Below the pieces are notes generated by a model. The model made no database searches. It was not told where the DNA came from and worked only from the letters and a program-made list of their open reading frames with translations. Position numbers and translations under genes: made by a program. A stretch of 8,081 bases of DNA from Actinobacteria bacterium UBA3028 (GTDB lineage: Bacteria; Actinomycetota; Actinomycetes; Nanopelagicales; Nanopelagicaceae), in the NCBI GenBank assembly GCA_002367715.1, contig DFDL01000068.1, positions 6,189 through 14,269 on the forward strand. The letters are read 5' to 3'. The number at the start of each line of letters is the position of its first letter. Positions within the stretch are counted from its first letter, which is position 1. Shown here in pieces: positions 1-6,077 of the stretch.

Positions 1-474
1 CAGAGCTTGTGCTGAAACTTCTAGTGCGCGCTGGGCTGCGACGGTATCTGTTGTGAAGAAAGGCATACCTGCACCGGCTCCGAAAATAACGACGCGACCT
101 TTTTCTAGGTGGCGAATTGCGCGACGTGGAATATATGGCTCAGCAACTTGTCCCATTGTGATTGCAGTCTGTACTCGGGTATCAATTCCCTCTTTTTCCA
201 GAAAATCTTGTAGTGCTAAACAGTTCATAACGGTTCCAAGCATTCCCATATAGTCAGCGCGAGCGCGATCCATACCTCGTTGTTGCAGTTCAGCGCCCCG
301 GAAGTAATTTCCACCACCCACCACAATTCCGATTTCGGTTCCGCCGCGAACTACATCAGCTATTTGAGATGCGACATCGTGGACAACATCTGGATCTACT
401 CCGATGCCCTTCTCGCCGCCAAATACCTCACCAGAAAGTTTAAGGAGCACTCTCTTATAACCTTTGCGGGCCAT
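1..474 (-). CDS. pyrH: Uridylate (UMP) kinase, N-terminal 158 residues; 3' end outside window
   Basis: PyrH phosphorylates UMP to UDP with ATP, a cytosolic step of pyrimidine nucleotide synthesis, and belongs to the amino-acid kinase fold. The visible 158 residues run from the ATG without a stop to the window edge; the family is about 235-260 residues long, so roughly the last third is missing. Family marks are the N-terminal LLKLSGE strand and loop (residues 10-16), the glycine-rich GGGNYFRG (53-60), ADYMGMLGTVMN (73-84), and GAGAGMPFFTTDTVAAQRAL (132-151), the last being the actinobacterial flavour of the GTG/AGNPFFTTDT motif. The start is well supported: an AAGGAG Shine-Dalgarno lies 9 bases upstream of the ATG, and an in-frame TAA sits just beyond it, leaving no alternative upstream start. 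It follows tsf after 49 non-coding bases, the usual rpsB-tsf-pyrH order. The Shine-Dalgarno is part of an inverted repeat, described separately. Confidence 0.97.
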   Translation of the reverse strand, partial: MARKGYKRVLLKLSGEVFGGEKGIGVDPDVVHDVASQIADVVRGGTEIGIVVGGGNYFRGAELQQRGMDRARADYMGMLGTVMNCLALQDFLEKEGIDTRVQTAITMGQVAEPYIPRRAIRHLEKGRVVIFGAGAGMPFFTTDTVAAQRALEVSAQAL

Positions 475-490
475 ATAAAAGTGCTCCTTA
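441..490 (-). promoter_or_regulatory. Inverted repeat able to bury the pyrH Shine-Dalgarno, with the AUG in the loop
   Basis: TAAGGAGCAC (490 to 481, read on the minus strand) contains the pyrH Shine-Dalgarno. Its perfect reverse complement GTGCTCCTTA lies at 450 to 441 inside codons 9-12 of pyrH. In RNA the ten perfect pairs can be extended inward by four U-A or U-G pairs (477-480 with 451-454), leaving a loop of 22 bases that contains the AUG. This predicts a hairpin that would hide the ribosome-binding site. The sequence match is seen directly; a regulatory function is inferred, since the downstream arm also encodes the conserved VLLKL segment and the match could be chance. Confidence 0.45.
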
Positions 491-523
491 TCTACTTAAA
501 TCGGTTAAATCTAATAGCTCAGA

Positions 524-1351
524 TTACTGTCCAACTCGGAATCGGTGAAATGCCGACACGGCAGTCTTTGCTTCATCAGCTATCTGTTGAACGGTCTTCT
601 TGGCATCCTTAGCGAAGGCCTGCTCCAGCAAGCTGACTTCCTTTACGAATCCAGTTACGCGACCCTCGACGATCTTGGAGATTGACGCTTCAGGCTTGCC
701 TTCAGCGCGAGCAGTCTCTTCAGCAATGCGACGTTCGGTCTCGATATTTTCTGCTGGAATATCTTCGCGGCGCACAAATTGAGGTGCAAACGCTGCAATA
801 TGTTGAGCAATATCTTTGCCAGCCTCTGCTGCATCCTTAGCTAACTGAACTAGTACGCCAACTTGTGGCGGTAGATCTGGGCTAGTGCGGTGAAGATAGA
901 GCGAAACTGGTGAACCCTGAAGTACTGCAACTCGGCGAAGTTCAATCTTCTCACCAAGCGTTGCATTTCCTTCATCGATAACCTGTTGAACGCTCTTTCC
1001 ATTTGTGAGCTTTGATGCGTTGAATTCTGCTAGATCACCAATCTTGCTAGCCAGCAAGTGATTTAATAACTCATCAGCTAACTCTTGGAATCGATCACCC
1101 TTCGCAACGAAGTCAGTCTCGCAATTTAACTCGAGCATAACTCCAACATCGCCCTCAGCCTTTGCAAGAACCAAGCCATTTGATGTTATACGACCTTCGC
1201 GCTTTGTAACGCCCTTCTGACCCTTCACTCGAATGATCTCAACGGCCTTTTCATAATTGCCATCGGCTTCTTCAAGTGCCTTCTTGCAATCAAGCATTCC
1301 AGCGGCTGTTGCTTCGCGTAACCTCTTTACATCTTCTGCTGTGTAAGCCAA
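524..1351 (-). CDS. tsf: Translation elongation factor Ts (EF-Ts)
   Basis: EF-Ts is the cytosolic guanine-nucleotide exchange factor that releases GDP from EF-Tu. With the start chosen here the protein has 275 residues, normal for actinobacterial EF-Ts. The N-terminal UBA-like domain (about 1-40) carries LREATAAGMLDCKKAL (11-26), followed by the EF-Tu-contacting CETDFVAK (77-84) and the core and dimerisation region; the protein ends in VSAFHRFRVGQ. The start is taken as TTG at 1351, giving MAYTAEDVKRL. AGGGAG lies 8 bases upstream, and the known family begins right here. An ATG at 1483 in the same frame would add 44 residues, but these are only the out-of-frame reading of the rpsB tail and its repeats. 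The gap to the rpsB stop is 5 bases, so translation is probably coupled to rpsB. Its function is certain; the exact start is likely but not proven. Confidence 0.96.
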   Translation of the reverse strand: MAYTAEDVKRLREATAAGMLDCKKALEEADGNYEKAVEIIRVKGQKGVTKREGRITSNGLVLAKAEGDVGVMLELNCETDFVAKGDRFQELADELLNHLLASKIGDLAEFNASKLTNGKSVQQVIDEGNATLGEKIELRRVAVLQGSPVSLYLHRTSPDLPPQVGVLVQLAKDAAEAGKDIAQHIAAFAPQFVRREDIPAENIETERRIAEETARAEGKPEASISKIVEGRVTGFVKEVSLLEQAFAKDAKKTVQQIADEAKTAVSAFHRFRVGQ

Positions 1352-1356
1352 TTTAA

Positions 1357-2235
1357 TTACTCCCTTGTTGCTTCCGTAGTTGCTGCTGCTGGCGCTTCCG
1401 TAGTTGCTGCTGCTGGCGCTTCCGTAGTTGCTGCTGCTGGCGCTTCGCTCTGATCGCCCTTGGTTAGAAGTTCTTTCTCCCAATCGGCCAGAGGTTCTGC
1501 CTCTTTAGATTCAACTGGCGCTGCCTTGTCTGCAACTGCCACAGCTGCTGCTGAACGGGCAGCTAAGCCTTCAATCGCAGCATCTGTAATCACGCGAGTT
1601 AGAAGCGCAATTGAACGAATAGCATCATCATTGCCAGGAATCTTGTAGTCAACTTCATCTGGATCACAGTTTGTATCCAAGATTGCTACTACTGGAATTC
1701 CGAGCTTGTGAGCTTCGGCAACAGCTAGGTGCTCTTTCTTAGTATCTACAACCCAGATTGCGCTAGGCAACTTAGTCATGTTGCGGATACCTTCAAGGTT
1801 CTTAGTTAGCTTCTCACGTTCGCGACGTAGAACTAGGAGTTCTTTCTTTGTTAAAAGTTGGTCATTTGAATTCTCAAGAAGTTCGAGCTCCTTAAGGCGT
1901 TGAATGCGCTTGTATACGGTTGGGAAGTTGGTAAGCATTCCACCGAGCCAGCGCTCTGTAACGTAAGGCATCTGGACGCGGGCTGATTGGGCCTTTATTG
2001 GCTCATGTGCCTGCTTCTTTGTTCCTACGAAGAGAATATGTCCACCCTTTGCAACGGTATCCTTAATAAATTCATAGGCGCTATCGATTAGTGCAAGTGA
2101 TTGTTGAATGTCGATGATGTAAATACCATTGCGCTCAGCAAATATGTAGCGCTTCATCTTTGGATTCCATCGACGAGTCTGGTGTCCAAAGTGGACCCCG
2201 CTATCGAGAAGTTCTCTCATTGATACAACCGCCAT
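1357..2235 (-). CDS. rpsB: 30S ribosomal protein uS2 with repeat-bearing C-terminal tail
   Basis: uS2 is a late-binding protein of the small ribosomal subunit, at the junction of head and platform. The 292-residue product shows the family pattern throughout: MRELLDSGVHFGHQTRRWNP (6-25), NGIYIIDIQQS (36-46), FVGTKKQA (69-76), RWLGGMLTNF (95-104), and the signature DTNCDPDEVDYKIPGNDDAI (187-206). The conserved core ends near residue 228. After it comes a low-complexity Ala/Glu/Thr-rich tail containing three identical EAPAAATT units (264-287) and ending EATRE. Actinobacterial uS2 proteins often have acidic, alanine-rich tails, so the tail itself is not surprising, but its exact repeats are. The ATG at 2235 has AAGGAG 9 bases upstream (2250 to 2245). 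It heads the rpsB-tsf-pyrH translation cluster and is preceded by a 263-base non-coding region. Confidence 0.98.
   Translation of the reverse strand: MAVVSMRELLDSGVHFGHQTRRWNPKMKRYIFAERNGIYIIDIQQSLALIDSAYEFIKDTVAKGGHILFVGTKKQAHEPIKAQSARVQMPYVTERWLGGMLTNFPTVYKRIQRLKELELLENSNDQLLTKKELLVLRREREKLTKNLEGIRNMTKLPSAIWVVDTKKEHLAVAEAHKLGIPVVAILDTNCDPDEVDYKIPGNDDAIRSIALLTRVITDAAIEGLAARSAAAVAVADKAAPVESKEAEPLADWEKELLTKGDQSEAPAAATTEAPAAATTEAPAAATTEATRE
1360..1365 (-). promoter_or_regulatory. Ribosome-binding site that decides the tsf start
   Basis: AGGGAG on the minus strand is formed by the last two sense codons of rpsB (AGG GAG), directly before its TAA. It lies 8 bases upstream of the TTG at 1351, an ideal spacing, and supports that non-ATG start over the distant in-frame ATG at 1483. 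Confidence 0.7.
1370..1446 (-). repeat. Perfect 24-base tandem repeat, about 3.2 copies, in the rpsB 3' end
   Basis: Three base-for-base identical 24-base units occupy 1446 to 1375 on the minus strand, followed by a 5-base partial copy (GAAGC, 1374 to 1370). Each unit encodes EAPAAATT in the rpsB frame, so copy-number change would keep the frame. In the frame used by tsf the same DNA reads ASSSNYGS units. Full identity, including synonymous positions, points to recent replication slippage rather than old protein repeats held by selection. Confidence 0.95.
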
Positions 2236-2250
2236 GGCGGCACACTCCTT

Positions 2251-2275
2251 TTTTGCAGATTGCTATCAAGCAAAA
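2251..2275 (-). promoter_or_regulatory. Possible leader hairpins just upstream of the rpsB Shine-Dalgarno
   Basis: On the minus strand TTTTGC (2275 to 2270) can pair with GCAAAA (2256 to 2251), directly before AAGGAG. A competing smaller hairpin pairs TTGCT (2273 to 2269) with AGCAA (2264 to 2260) around a 4-base loop. The two are mutually exclusive. Bacterial rpsB leaders can be autoregulated by the S2 protein, but I do not recognise a known leader family here and the stems are short and AT-rich. Confidence 0.25.
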
Positions 2276-2314
2276 TGCACTCGGTTGACGACCTAACAAT
2301 TTGTTTGGTCCCTA

Positions 2315-2326
2315 GTGTCTTGACAC
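2315..2326. repeat. Palindrome GTGTC-TT-GACAC
   Basis: Perfect 5-base arms around a 2-base centre, the rpsB-proximal member of three consecutive palindromes upstream of rpsB. It could be an operator half-site pair or a small RNA hairpin. It contains a perfect TTGACA on the plus strand, but no -10-like hexamer follows at a proper distance. Confidence 0.5.
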
Positions 2327-2329
2327 CGA

Positions 2330-2347
2330 CCGTTTAAAATTAAACGG
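2330..2347. repeat. 18-base palindrome CCGTTTAA-AA-TTAAACGG
   Basis: Perfect 8-base arms around a 2-base centre, flanked on both sides by the direct repeat ACCGA (2325-2329 and 2348-2352). It is the best operator-like sequence in the window, about 95-112 bases upstream of the rpsB start, and overlaps the weak candidate -10 of rpsB. No specific regulator is recognised. Confidence 0.6.
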
Positions 2348-2356
2348 ACCGAAATG

Positions 2357-2373
2357 GTTAATTAGAAATTAAC
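2357..2373. repeat. Palindrome GTTAATT-AGA-AATTAAC
   Basis: Perfect 7-base arms around a 3-base centre, about 26 bases (centre to centre) from the 18-base palindrome. It is entirely AT-rich apart from the outer G/C, so a chance origin is easier than for its neighbour; its position in the same short region is what makes it worth listing. Confidence 0.5.
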
Positions 2374-2498
2374 TAAAAGTTTCAATCTAATAAGACACGT
2401 GAAGTCACAGATCTTGCGATTTGTGCTGGACTAATCCTAAAGGATGCTCGGGGGTGCTAATTACCGCTGAATAACTAGTGCTAGCTCTCACCCAATAT

Positions 2499-3398
2499 TT
2501 AAGCCCTGGGATGAGCCTGCTCGTAGGCCGCCTTTAGGCGCTCAGGTGAGACATGTGTGTAAATCTGGGTTGTAGCAAGTGATGAGTGGCCCAATATCTC
2601 CTGCACAGTCCGAAGATCTGCTCCACCTTCAAGGAGATGTGTTGCGGCAGTATGGCGAAGTCCGTGTGGGCTCATATGCGAGCCAATTGATTCCATTGCA
2701 TCATAAACAACTTCTCGAACTGTTCGTTGATCAATCCGCTTTCCCCTGGCACCAAGAAAAACTGCATCCCCTGAAGTTGAGTTCACTAATTCAGGGCGCG
2801 CTGTAGCCAACCAATTTTGAATTGCTCGGATAGCTGGCAACCCAATAGGAACTACTCGCTCCTTATCGCCCTTTCCTAAAACTTGCAGCGTATTTCTCGC
2901 CATATCTACATCGCGAATATTTAGGCCACAGATTTCAGATACTCGAATTCCCGAGGCATAAAGAACTTCAATCAGCGCTAAATCTCGGATATTAATTGCA
3001 GATGGATCTTCCCCGGCCTTTGTTGCAATCGCTTCTAAAACAATCTGAGTCTGTGAAAGATTTAGTACCTCGGGAAGAGTTTTATGAGCCTTTGGGATTG
3101 CCAAATCTGCGCCGATATCAGTTGGTATCCAACCTTGACTTGCCGCCCAGTAAGTAAAAGCTCGAATCGAAACTATGCGCCGTGCAAGGGTTGCGCGCGA
3201 AATTCCAGTTGATTGCAAGTTGGCTAGCCACGATCTGATATGTGAGATTTGAAGGTTAGAGAATTCAGTAATTCCAAGTTTTGCAATATGGCTGAGAAAT
3301 GACTCAAGATCACTTACATAACCACGAATTGAGTTATCGGCAAGATTTCGAACTAAAGCCAGATGCTCTTCATACTTGGCAACTAACTCGGCGCTCAC
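2499..3398 (-). CDS. xerC: Tyrosine recombinase XerC
   Basis: XerC acts with XerD at the chromosomal dif site to resolve chromosome dimers. The 299-residue length is typical. Residues 1-90 form the N-terminal SAM-like core-binding domain (KYEEHLALVRNLADNSIRGY), and about 110-299 form the catalytic domain. The full catalytic set is visible: R152 in ASGIRVSE, K176 in GKGDKERVVP, H245 and R248 in HGLRH, H271 in LGHSS, and nucleophile Y280 in TQIYTHVSPERL. The start is GTG at 3398, 9 bases after the cimA stop, with no clear Shine-Dalgarno, so translation probably depends on coupling to cimA. Sequence alone separates XerC from XerD and phage integrases only weakly. The position beside rpsB, also seen in other Actinobacteria including mycobacteria, and the absence of phage genes or attachment repeats favour the housekeeping XerC. 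Confidence 0.88.
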   Translation of the reverse strand: MSAELVAKYEEHLALVRNLADNSIRGYVSDLESFLSHIAKLGITEFSNLQISHIRSWLANLQSTGISRATLARRIVSIRAFTYWAASQGWIPTDIGADLAIPKAHKTLPEVLNLSQTQIVLEAIATKAGEDPSAINIRDLALIEVLYASGIRVSEICGLNIRDVDMARNTLQVLGKGDKERVVPIGLPAIRAIQNWLATARPELVNSTSGDAVFLGARGKRIDQRTVREVVYDAMESIGSHMSPHGLRHTAATHLLEGGADLRTVQEILGHSSLATTQIYTHVSPERLKAAYEQAHPRA

Positions 3399-3407
3399 AG
3401 TTGAAGG

Positions 3408-4991
3408 CTACTCGGGTTTTCTACCTTGCCGCAGCAAGCCAAACGTAACTGCATCTTCAAGAGCCAGAACTGAGGCTGCAATTACATTCTCGTGCACGCC
3501 AATTGTGTTCCACTCTGACTTACCGTCGCTGGTTTCAACTAGAACGCGAGTTATGGCGCCAGTACCAAGTCGACCTTCAAGAATACGAACTTTGTAATCA
3601 GTTAATTCAAGTTTCTCTAACTCTGGATAGAACTTCAAGAGTCCAGAACGGAGCGCAATATCGATTGCATTAACTGGACCATTTCCAGAGCCTTGCGATT
3701 GGATCTCTTTGCCGCCAGCTGAAATCGTTAAAAACGCCTTTGAAGTTACGTTATTTTTAGCATCACGGCTTACTGTCGTATCCCATTTTTCAACTTTAAA
3801 GAATGAAGTTCGTTTACCGTCTATCTCTTCACGAAGTAGTAGCTCGAATGAAGCATCTGCAGCTTCAAAGGTGTAACCCCGAGATTCCATCTCCTTAACG
3901 CGTTCAACTACGCGACCAACAACTCCTTTGTCACTGCCGATATCAATTCCGAGTTCTTGGGACTTGAGCTCGATTGAAGCTTTGCCAGCCATTTCAGAGA
4001 CCAACATCCGTCGATCATTTCCAACTGAAGTTGGTTCTTCATGTTGATACATTGCTGGATCCACTTTTATCGCGCTGGCATGTAGGCCAGCCTTATGGGC
4101 AAAGGCAGAGACTCCAACATATGGTTGGCGAGCACTTGGCGCTACATTTGTAACTTCAGCGACTGCATGTGAAATTCTAAAAGCTTCACGGAGTGCGCCA
4201 TCTGGAAGTACCTTCTGGTTCTTCTTCAATTCGAGGTTTGCAATAATGCTTACTAGATCAGCATTTCCAGTCCGCTCGCCATATCCATTTAGCGTTCCTT
4301 GAACATGGGTGGCGCCAGCGGTGATCGCAGCAAGTGAATTTGCTACTGCGCAGCCAGTGTCATTGTGGCAATGAATTCCAAGTCGGGCGTTAGAGGCTTC
4401 TAGAACATCATGTACAACATCAGCTAGCTCATCTGGCAACATGCCGCCATTGGTATCGCAGAGCGCAATTACATCAGCGCCAGCCTGCGCAGCCACACGA
4501 ACTACTTCAAGGGCGTAGGCTCGATTAGATTTGTAGCCATCGAAGAAGTGCTCAGCATCGAGAAAGACTCGCTGGCCACCTGCGCGGAGAAATTCGATTG
4601 AATCTTTAATCATTGCTAAGTTCTCATCCAAATTTGTCTTGAGCGCAAGATCAACGTGCCTGTCATGGCTCTTGGCGACCAAGGTAACTCCGGCTGCTCT
4701 TGAATCTTGAAGGGCGCGAAGTAGAACATCATCTGCTGCCTTTACATTTGGTCTACGCGTTGCACCAAATGCCATAAATGTTGCGTTCTTTAACTTTAAT
4801 TCAGTCTGCGCACGTGCAAAGAATTCTGTATCTTTTGGATTTGCGCCAGGCCATCCACCCTCAATGAAACCAACACCAAGATCATCTAGGTGGCGTGCGA
4901 TTGCCAGCTTGTCATGAACTGAAAGATTTAAGCCCTCTTGTTGGGCGCCATCTCGAAGTGTTGTGTCATAGATATGGAAGTTGTCATTCAT
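3408..4991 (-). CDS. cimA: (R)-citramalate synthase
   Basis: CimA condenses pyruvate and acetyl-CoA to (R)-citramalate, the entry to 2-oxobutanoate and isoleucine without threonine. The 527-residue protein is a DRE-TIM metallolyase. The TIM barrel covers about 5-280, with YDTTLRDGAQQEG (8-20, catalytic R13 and metal-binding D14) and the metal-binding HCHND (207-211). The GGWPGANPKDTEFF stretch (45-58) and DGA in place of the DGEQ of LeuA mark the citramalate-synthase branch rather than 2-isopropylmalate or homocitrate synthase. The C-terminal part (about 395-520), with GSGNGPVNAID (434-444), is the LeuA-type regulatory domain, where isoleucine feedback would be expected. The ATG abuts the ilvE stop (TAAATG), with GAAGG 8 bases upstream. 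Substrate choice is inferred from the family pattern, not proven. Confidence 0.92.
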   Translation of the reverse strand: MNDNFHIYDTTLRDGAQQEGLNLSVHDKLAIARHLDDLGVGFIEGGWPGANPKDTEFFARAQTELKLKNATFMAFGATRRPNVKAADDVLLRALQDSRAAGVTLVAKSHDRHVDLALKTNLDENLAMIKDSIEFLRAGGQRVFLDAEHFFDGYKSNRAYALEVVRVAAQAGADVIALCDTNGGMLPDELADVVHDVLEASNARLGIHCHNDTGCAVANSLAAITAGATHVQGTLNGYGERTGNADLVSIIANLELKKNQKVLPDGALREAFRISHAVAEVTNVAPSARQPYVGVSAFAHKAGLHASAIKVDPAMYQHEEPTSVGNDRRMLVSEMAGKASIELKSQELGIDIGSDKGVVGRVVERVKEMESRGYTFEAADASFELLLREEIDGKRTSFFKVEKWDTTVSRDAKNNVTSKAFLTISAGGKEIQSQGSGNGPVNAIDIALRSGLLKFYPELEKLELTDYKVRILEGRLGTGAITRVLVETSDGKSEWNTIGVHENVIAASVLALEDAVTFGLLRQGRKPE

Positions 4992-6077
4992 TTAGCAGAC
5001 CTTCACATTCCAACTATGTTTATCTGCGATCGTTCCATGTTGGATAGCGAGTAGGGTTTGGCGAATCTCATTAGTTATAGGACCAGGATTTCCATCGCCA
5101 GTTGTCCATGTGCCAAATTGACTCTTAGCAGCTCCGATCGAAGTGACAACTGCTGCGGTTCCACAGGCAAAGATTTCACTGATCTCACCGCTTGCTACGC
5201 CATCTCGCCAATCATCGATTGAGAACATGGCCTCTTCAACGCTATAGCCAAGATCCTTAGCAACACTTAAAATCGAATCTCGAGTAATTCCAGGAAGCAG
5301 AGTTCCGGTTAATTTTGGAGTAATTATGGTTGCGCCTTTGCCAGATCCTCTGATGAAATAGAGGTTCATTCCGCCCATCTCTTCAACCCAGCGTCGTTCA
5401 ATTGCATCTAGCCAGACAACTTGGTCACAACCTTGCGTTGCAGCTTGTTTCTGGGCAACTAGTGAGGCGGCATAATTTCCACCACATTTGGCTTCGCCAG
5501 TTCCACCAATTGCGGCGCGGACATATTCCGTTGAAATCCAGACATTGACAGCCTCCGATGCATTGAAATACGCACCGGCAGGAGTTGCAATCAACATATA
5601 TGTGGCCTTATTTGAAGGGCGAACACCTAAACCAATTTCGGTAGCGATCATGAAAGGGCGAATATATAGCGATTCACCAATATGAGTTGGTACCCATTTA
5701 CGATCTTGCTTAACTAAAGTTTTAACTGTTTCAATAAAATCTTCAATTGGAAGCTCTGGTAGAGCAAGTCGCGCCGCACTGCGTGCAAATCGCTTGGCGT
5801 TAGCATCTGGGCGAAATAGCGAGATGCTGCCATCTGGTTGTGAATAGGCCTTCATTCCTTCAAATATCTCTTGACCATAATGAAATACTGCAGTTGCTGG
5901 ATCTAGCGTTATAGGCCCATAAGCTTTTAGTTCGGCCTCACCCCATCCAGAAACTTCACTCCACTCAAGTACAACCATATTGTCGGTGTAATACTTTCCA
6001 AAGCCACCAGCTGCAATCTTGGCATCGCGATCTTCATCGGTGAGCGGATTTGGATTTGGATTTAAATTAATTTTCAT
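4992..6077 (-). CDS. ilvE: Branched-chain amino-acid aminotransferase
   Basis: IlvE is a PLP enzyme (fold type IV) that makes the final reversible transamination to leucine, isoleucine and valine with glutamate as donor. At 361 residues it matches the long actinobacterial BCAT type. Visible marks are YGQEIFEGMKAY (67-78), SLYIRPFMIAT (136-146), the PLP-binding lysine K197 in GEAKCGGNYAASL, EEMGGMNLYF (232-241), LLPGITRDSIL (260-270) and the phosphate-binding region CGTAAVVTS (305-313). The ATG overlaps the leuB stop by 4 bases (ATGA), and the stop touches the cimA start, so translation is tightly coupled on both sides. The N-terminal NPNPNP is encoded by three copies of a 6-base unit (6046-6063); an NPNP-type lead-in is common in actinobacterial homologues, which supports the start. 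Confidence 0.96.
   Translation of the reverse strand: MKINLNPNPNPLTDEDRDAKIAAGGFGKYYTDNMVVLEWSEVSGWGEAELKAYGPITLDPATAVFHYGQEIFEGMKAYSQPDGSISLFRPDANAKRFARSAARLALPELPIEDFIETVKTLVKQDRKWVPTHIGESLYIRPFMIATEIGLGVRPSNKATYMLIATPAGAYFNASEAVNVWISTEYVRAAIGGTGEAKCGGNYAASLVAQKQAATQGCDQVVWLDAIERRWVEEMGGMNLYFIRGSGKGATIITPKLTGTLLPGITRDSILSVAKDLGYSVEEAMFSIDDWRDGVASGEISEIFACGTAAVVTSIGAAKSQFGTWTTGDGNPGPITNEIRQTLLAIQHGTIADKHSWNVKVC

Larger units (their letters stand above)
2236..2498 (-). promoter_or_regulatory. Non-coding upstream region of rpsB, probable promoter and leader
   Basis: This is the only gap of any size in the window, between the xerC stop and the rpsB start. It contains no credible open reading frame or tRNA. 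A strong AAGGAG lies at 2250 to 2245, and three short palindromes fill 2315-2373. Promoter hexamers are not clear: a weak pair on the minus strand is TTAACC (2361 to 2356) and TTTAAA (2338 to 2333) with a 17-base spacer, which would place the start of transcription near 2326 and make a leader of about 90 bases. This assignment is tentative. I see no GC-rich hairpin followed by a T-run after xerC, so readthrough from the upstream operon is possible. Confidence 0.5.

Noticed and set aside
280..612. Plus-strand open frame of 110 codons across the pyrH 5' end and the tsf 3' end.
   Set aside because: It lies opposite two certain genes, has no recognisable domain, and reads as an antisense shadow. 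The same holds for the other plus-strand open frames at 53-253, 600-782, 1460-1648, 2579-2806, 3376-3597, 5488-5685, 6120-6479 and 6486-6824.
2320..2325. Perfect TTGACA -35-like hexamer on the plus strand in the rpsB-xerC gap.
   Set aside because: No -10-like hexamer follows at 16-18 bases (the sequence there is AACGGA), and no plus-strand gene lies downstream. TTGACA is also explained by the GTGTC-TT-GACAC palindrome.
2434..2445. ATCCT-AA-AGGAT palindrome after xerC as a possible terminator.
   Set aside because: The stem is only 5 pairs and AT-rich, with no T-run after it on the minus strand.
2236..2498. A dif-like site, tRNA or small peptide gene in the intergenic gap.
   Set aside because: No dif-like 28-base arrangement, no cloverleaf and no open frame with a ribosome-binding site could be found by reading both strands.
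2499..3398. The tyrosine recombinase as a phage or integron integrase marking a mobile element.
   Set aside because: It has Xer-typical length and motifs, no neighbouring phage, tRNA or attachment repeats, and sits in a housekeeping context beside rpsB.
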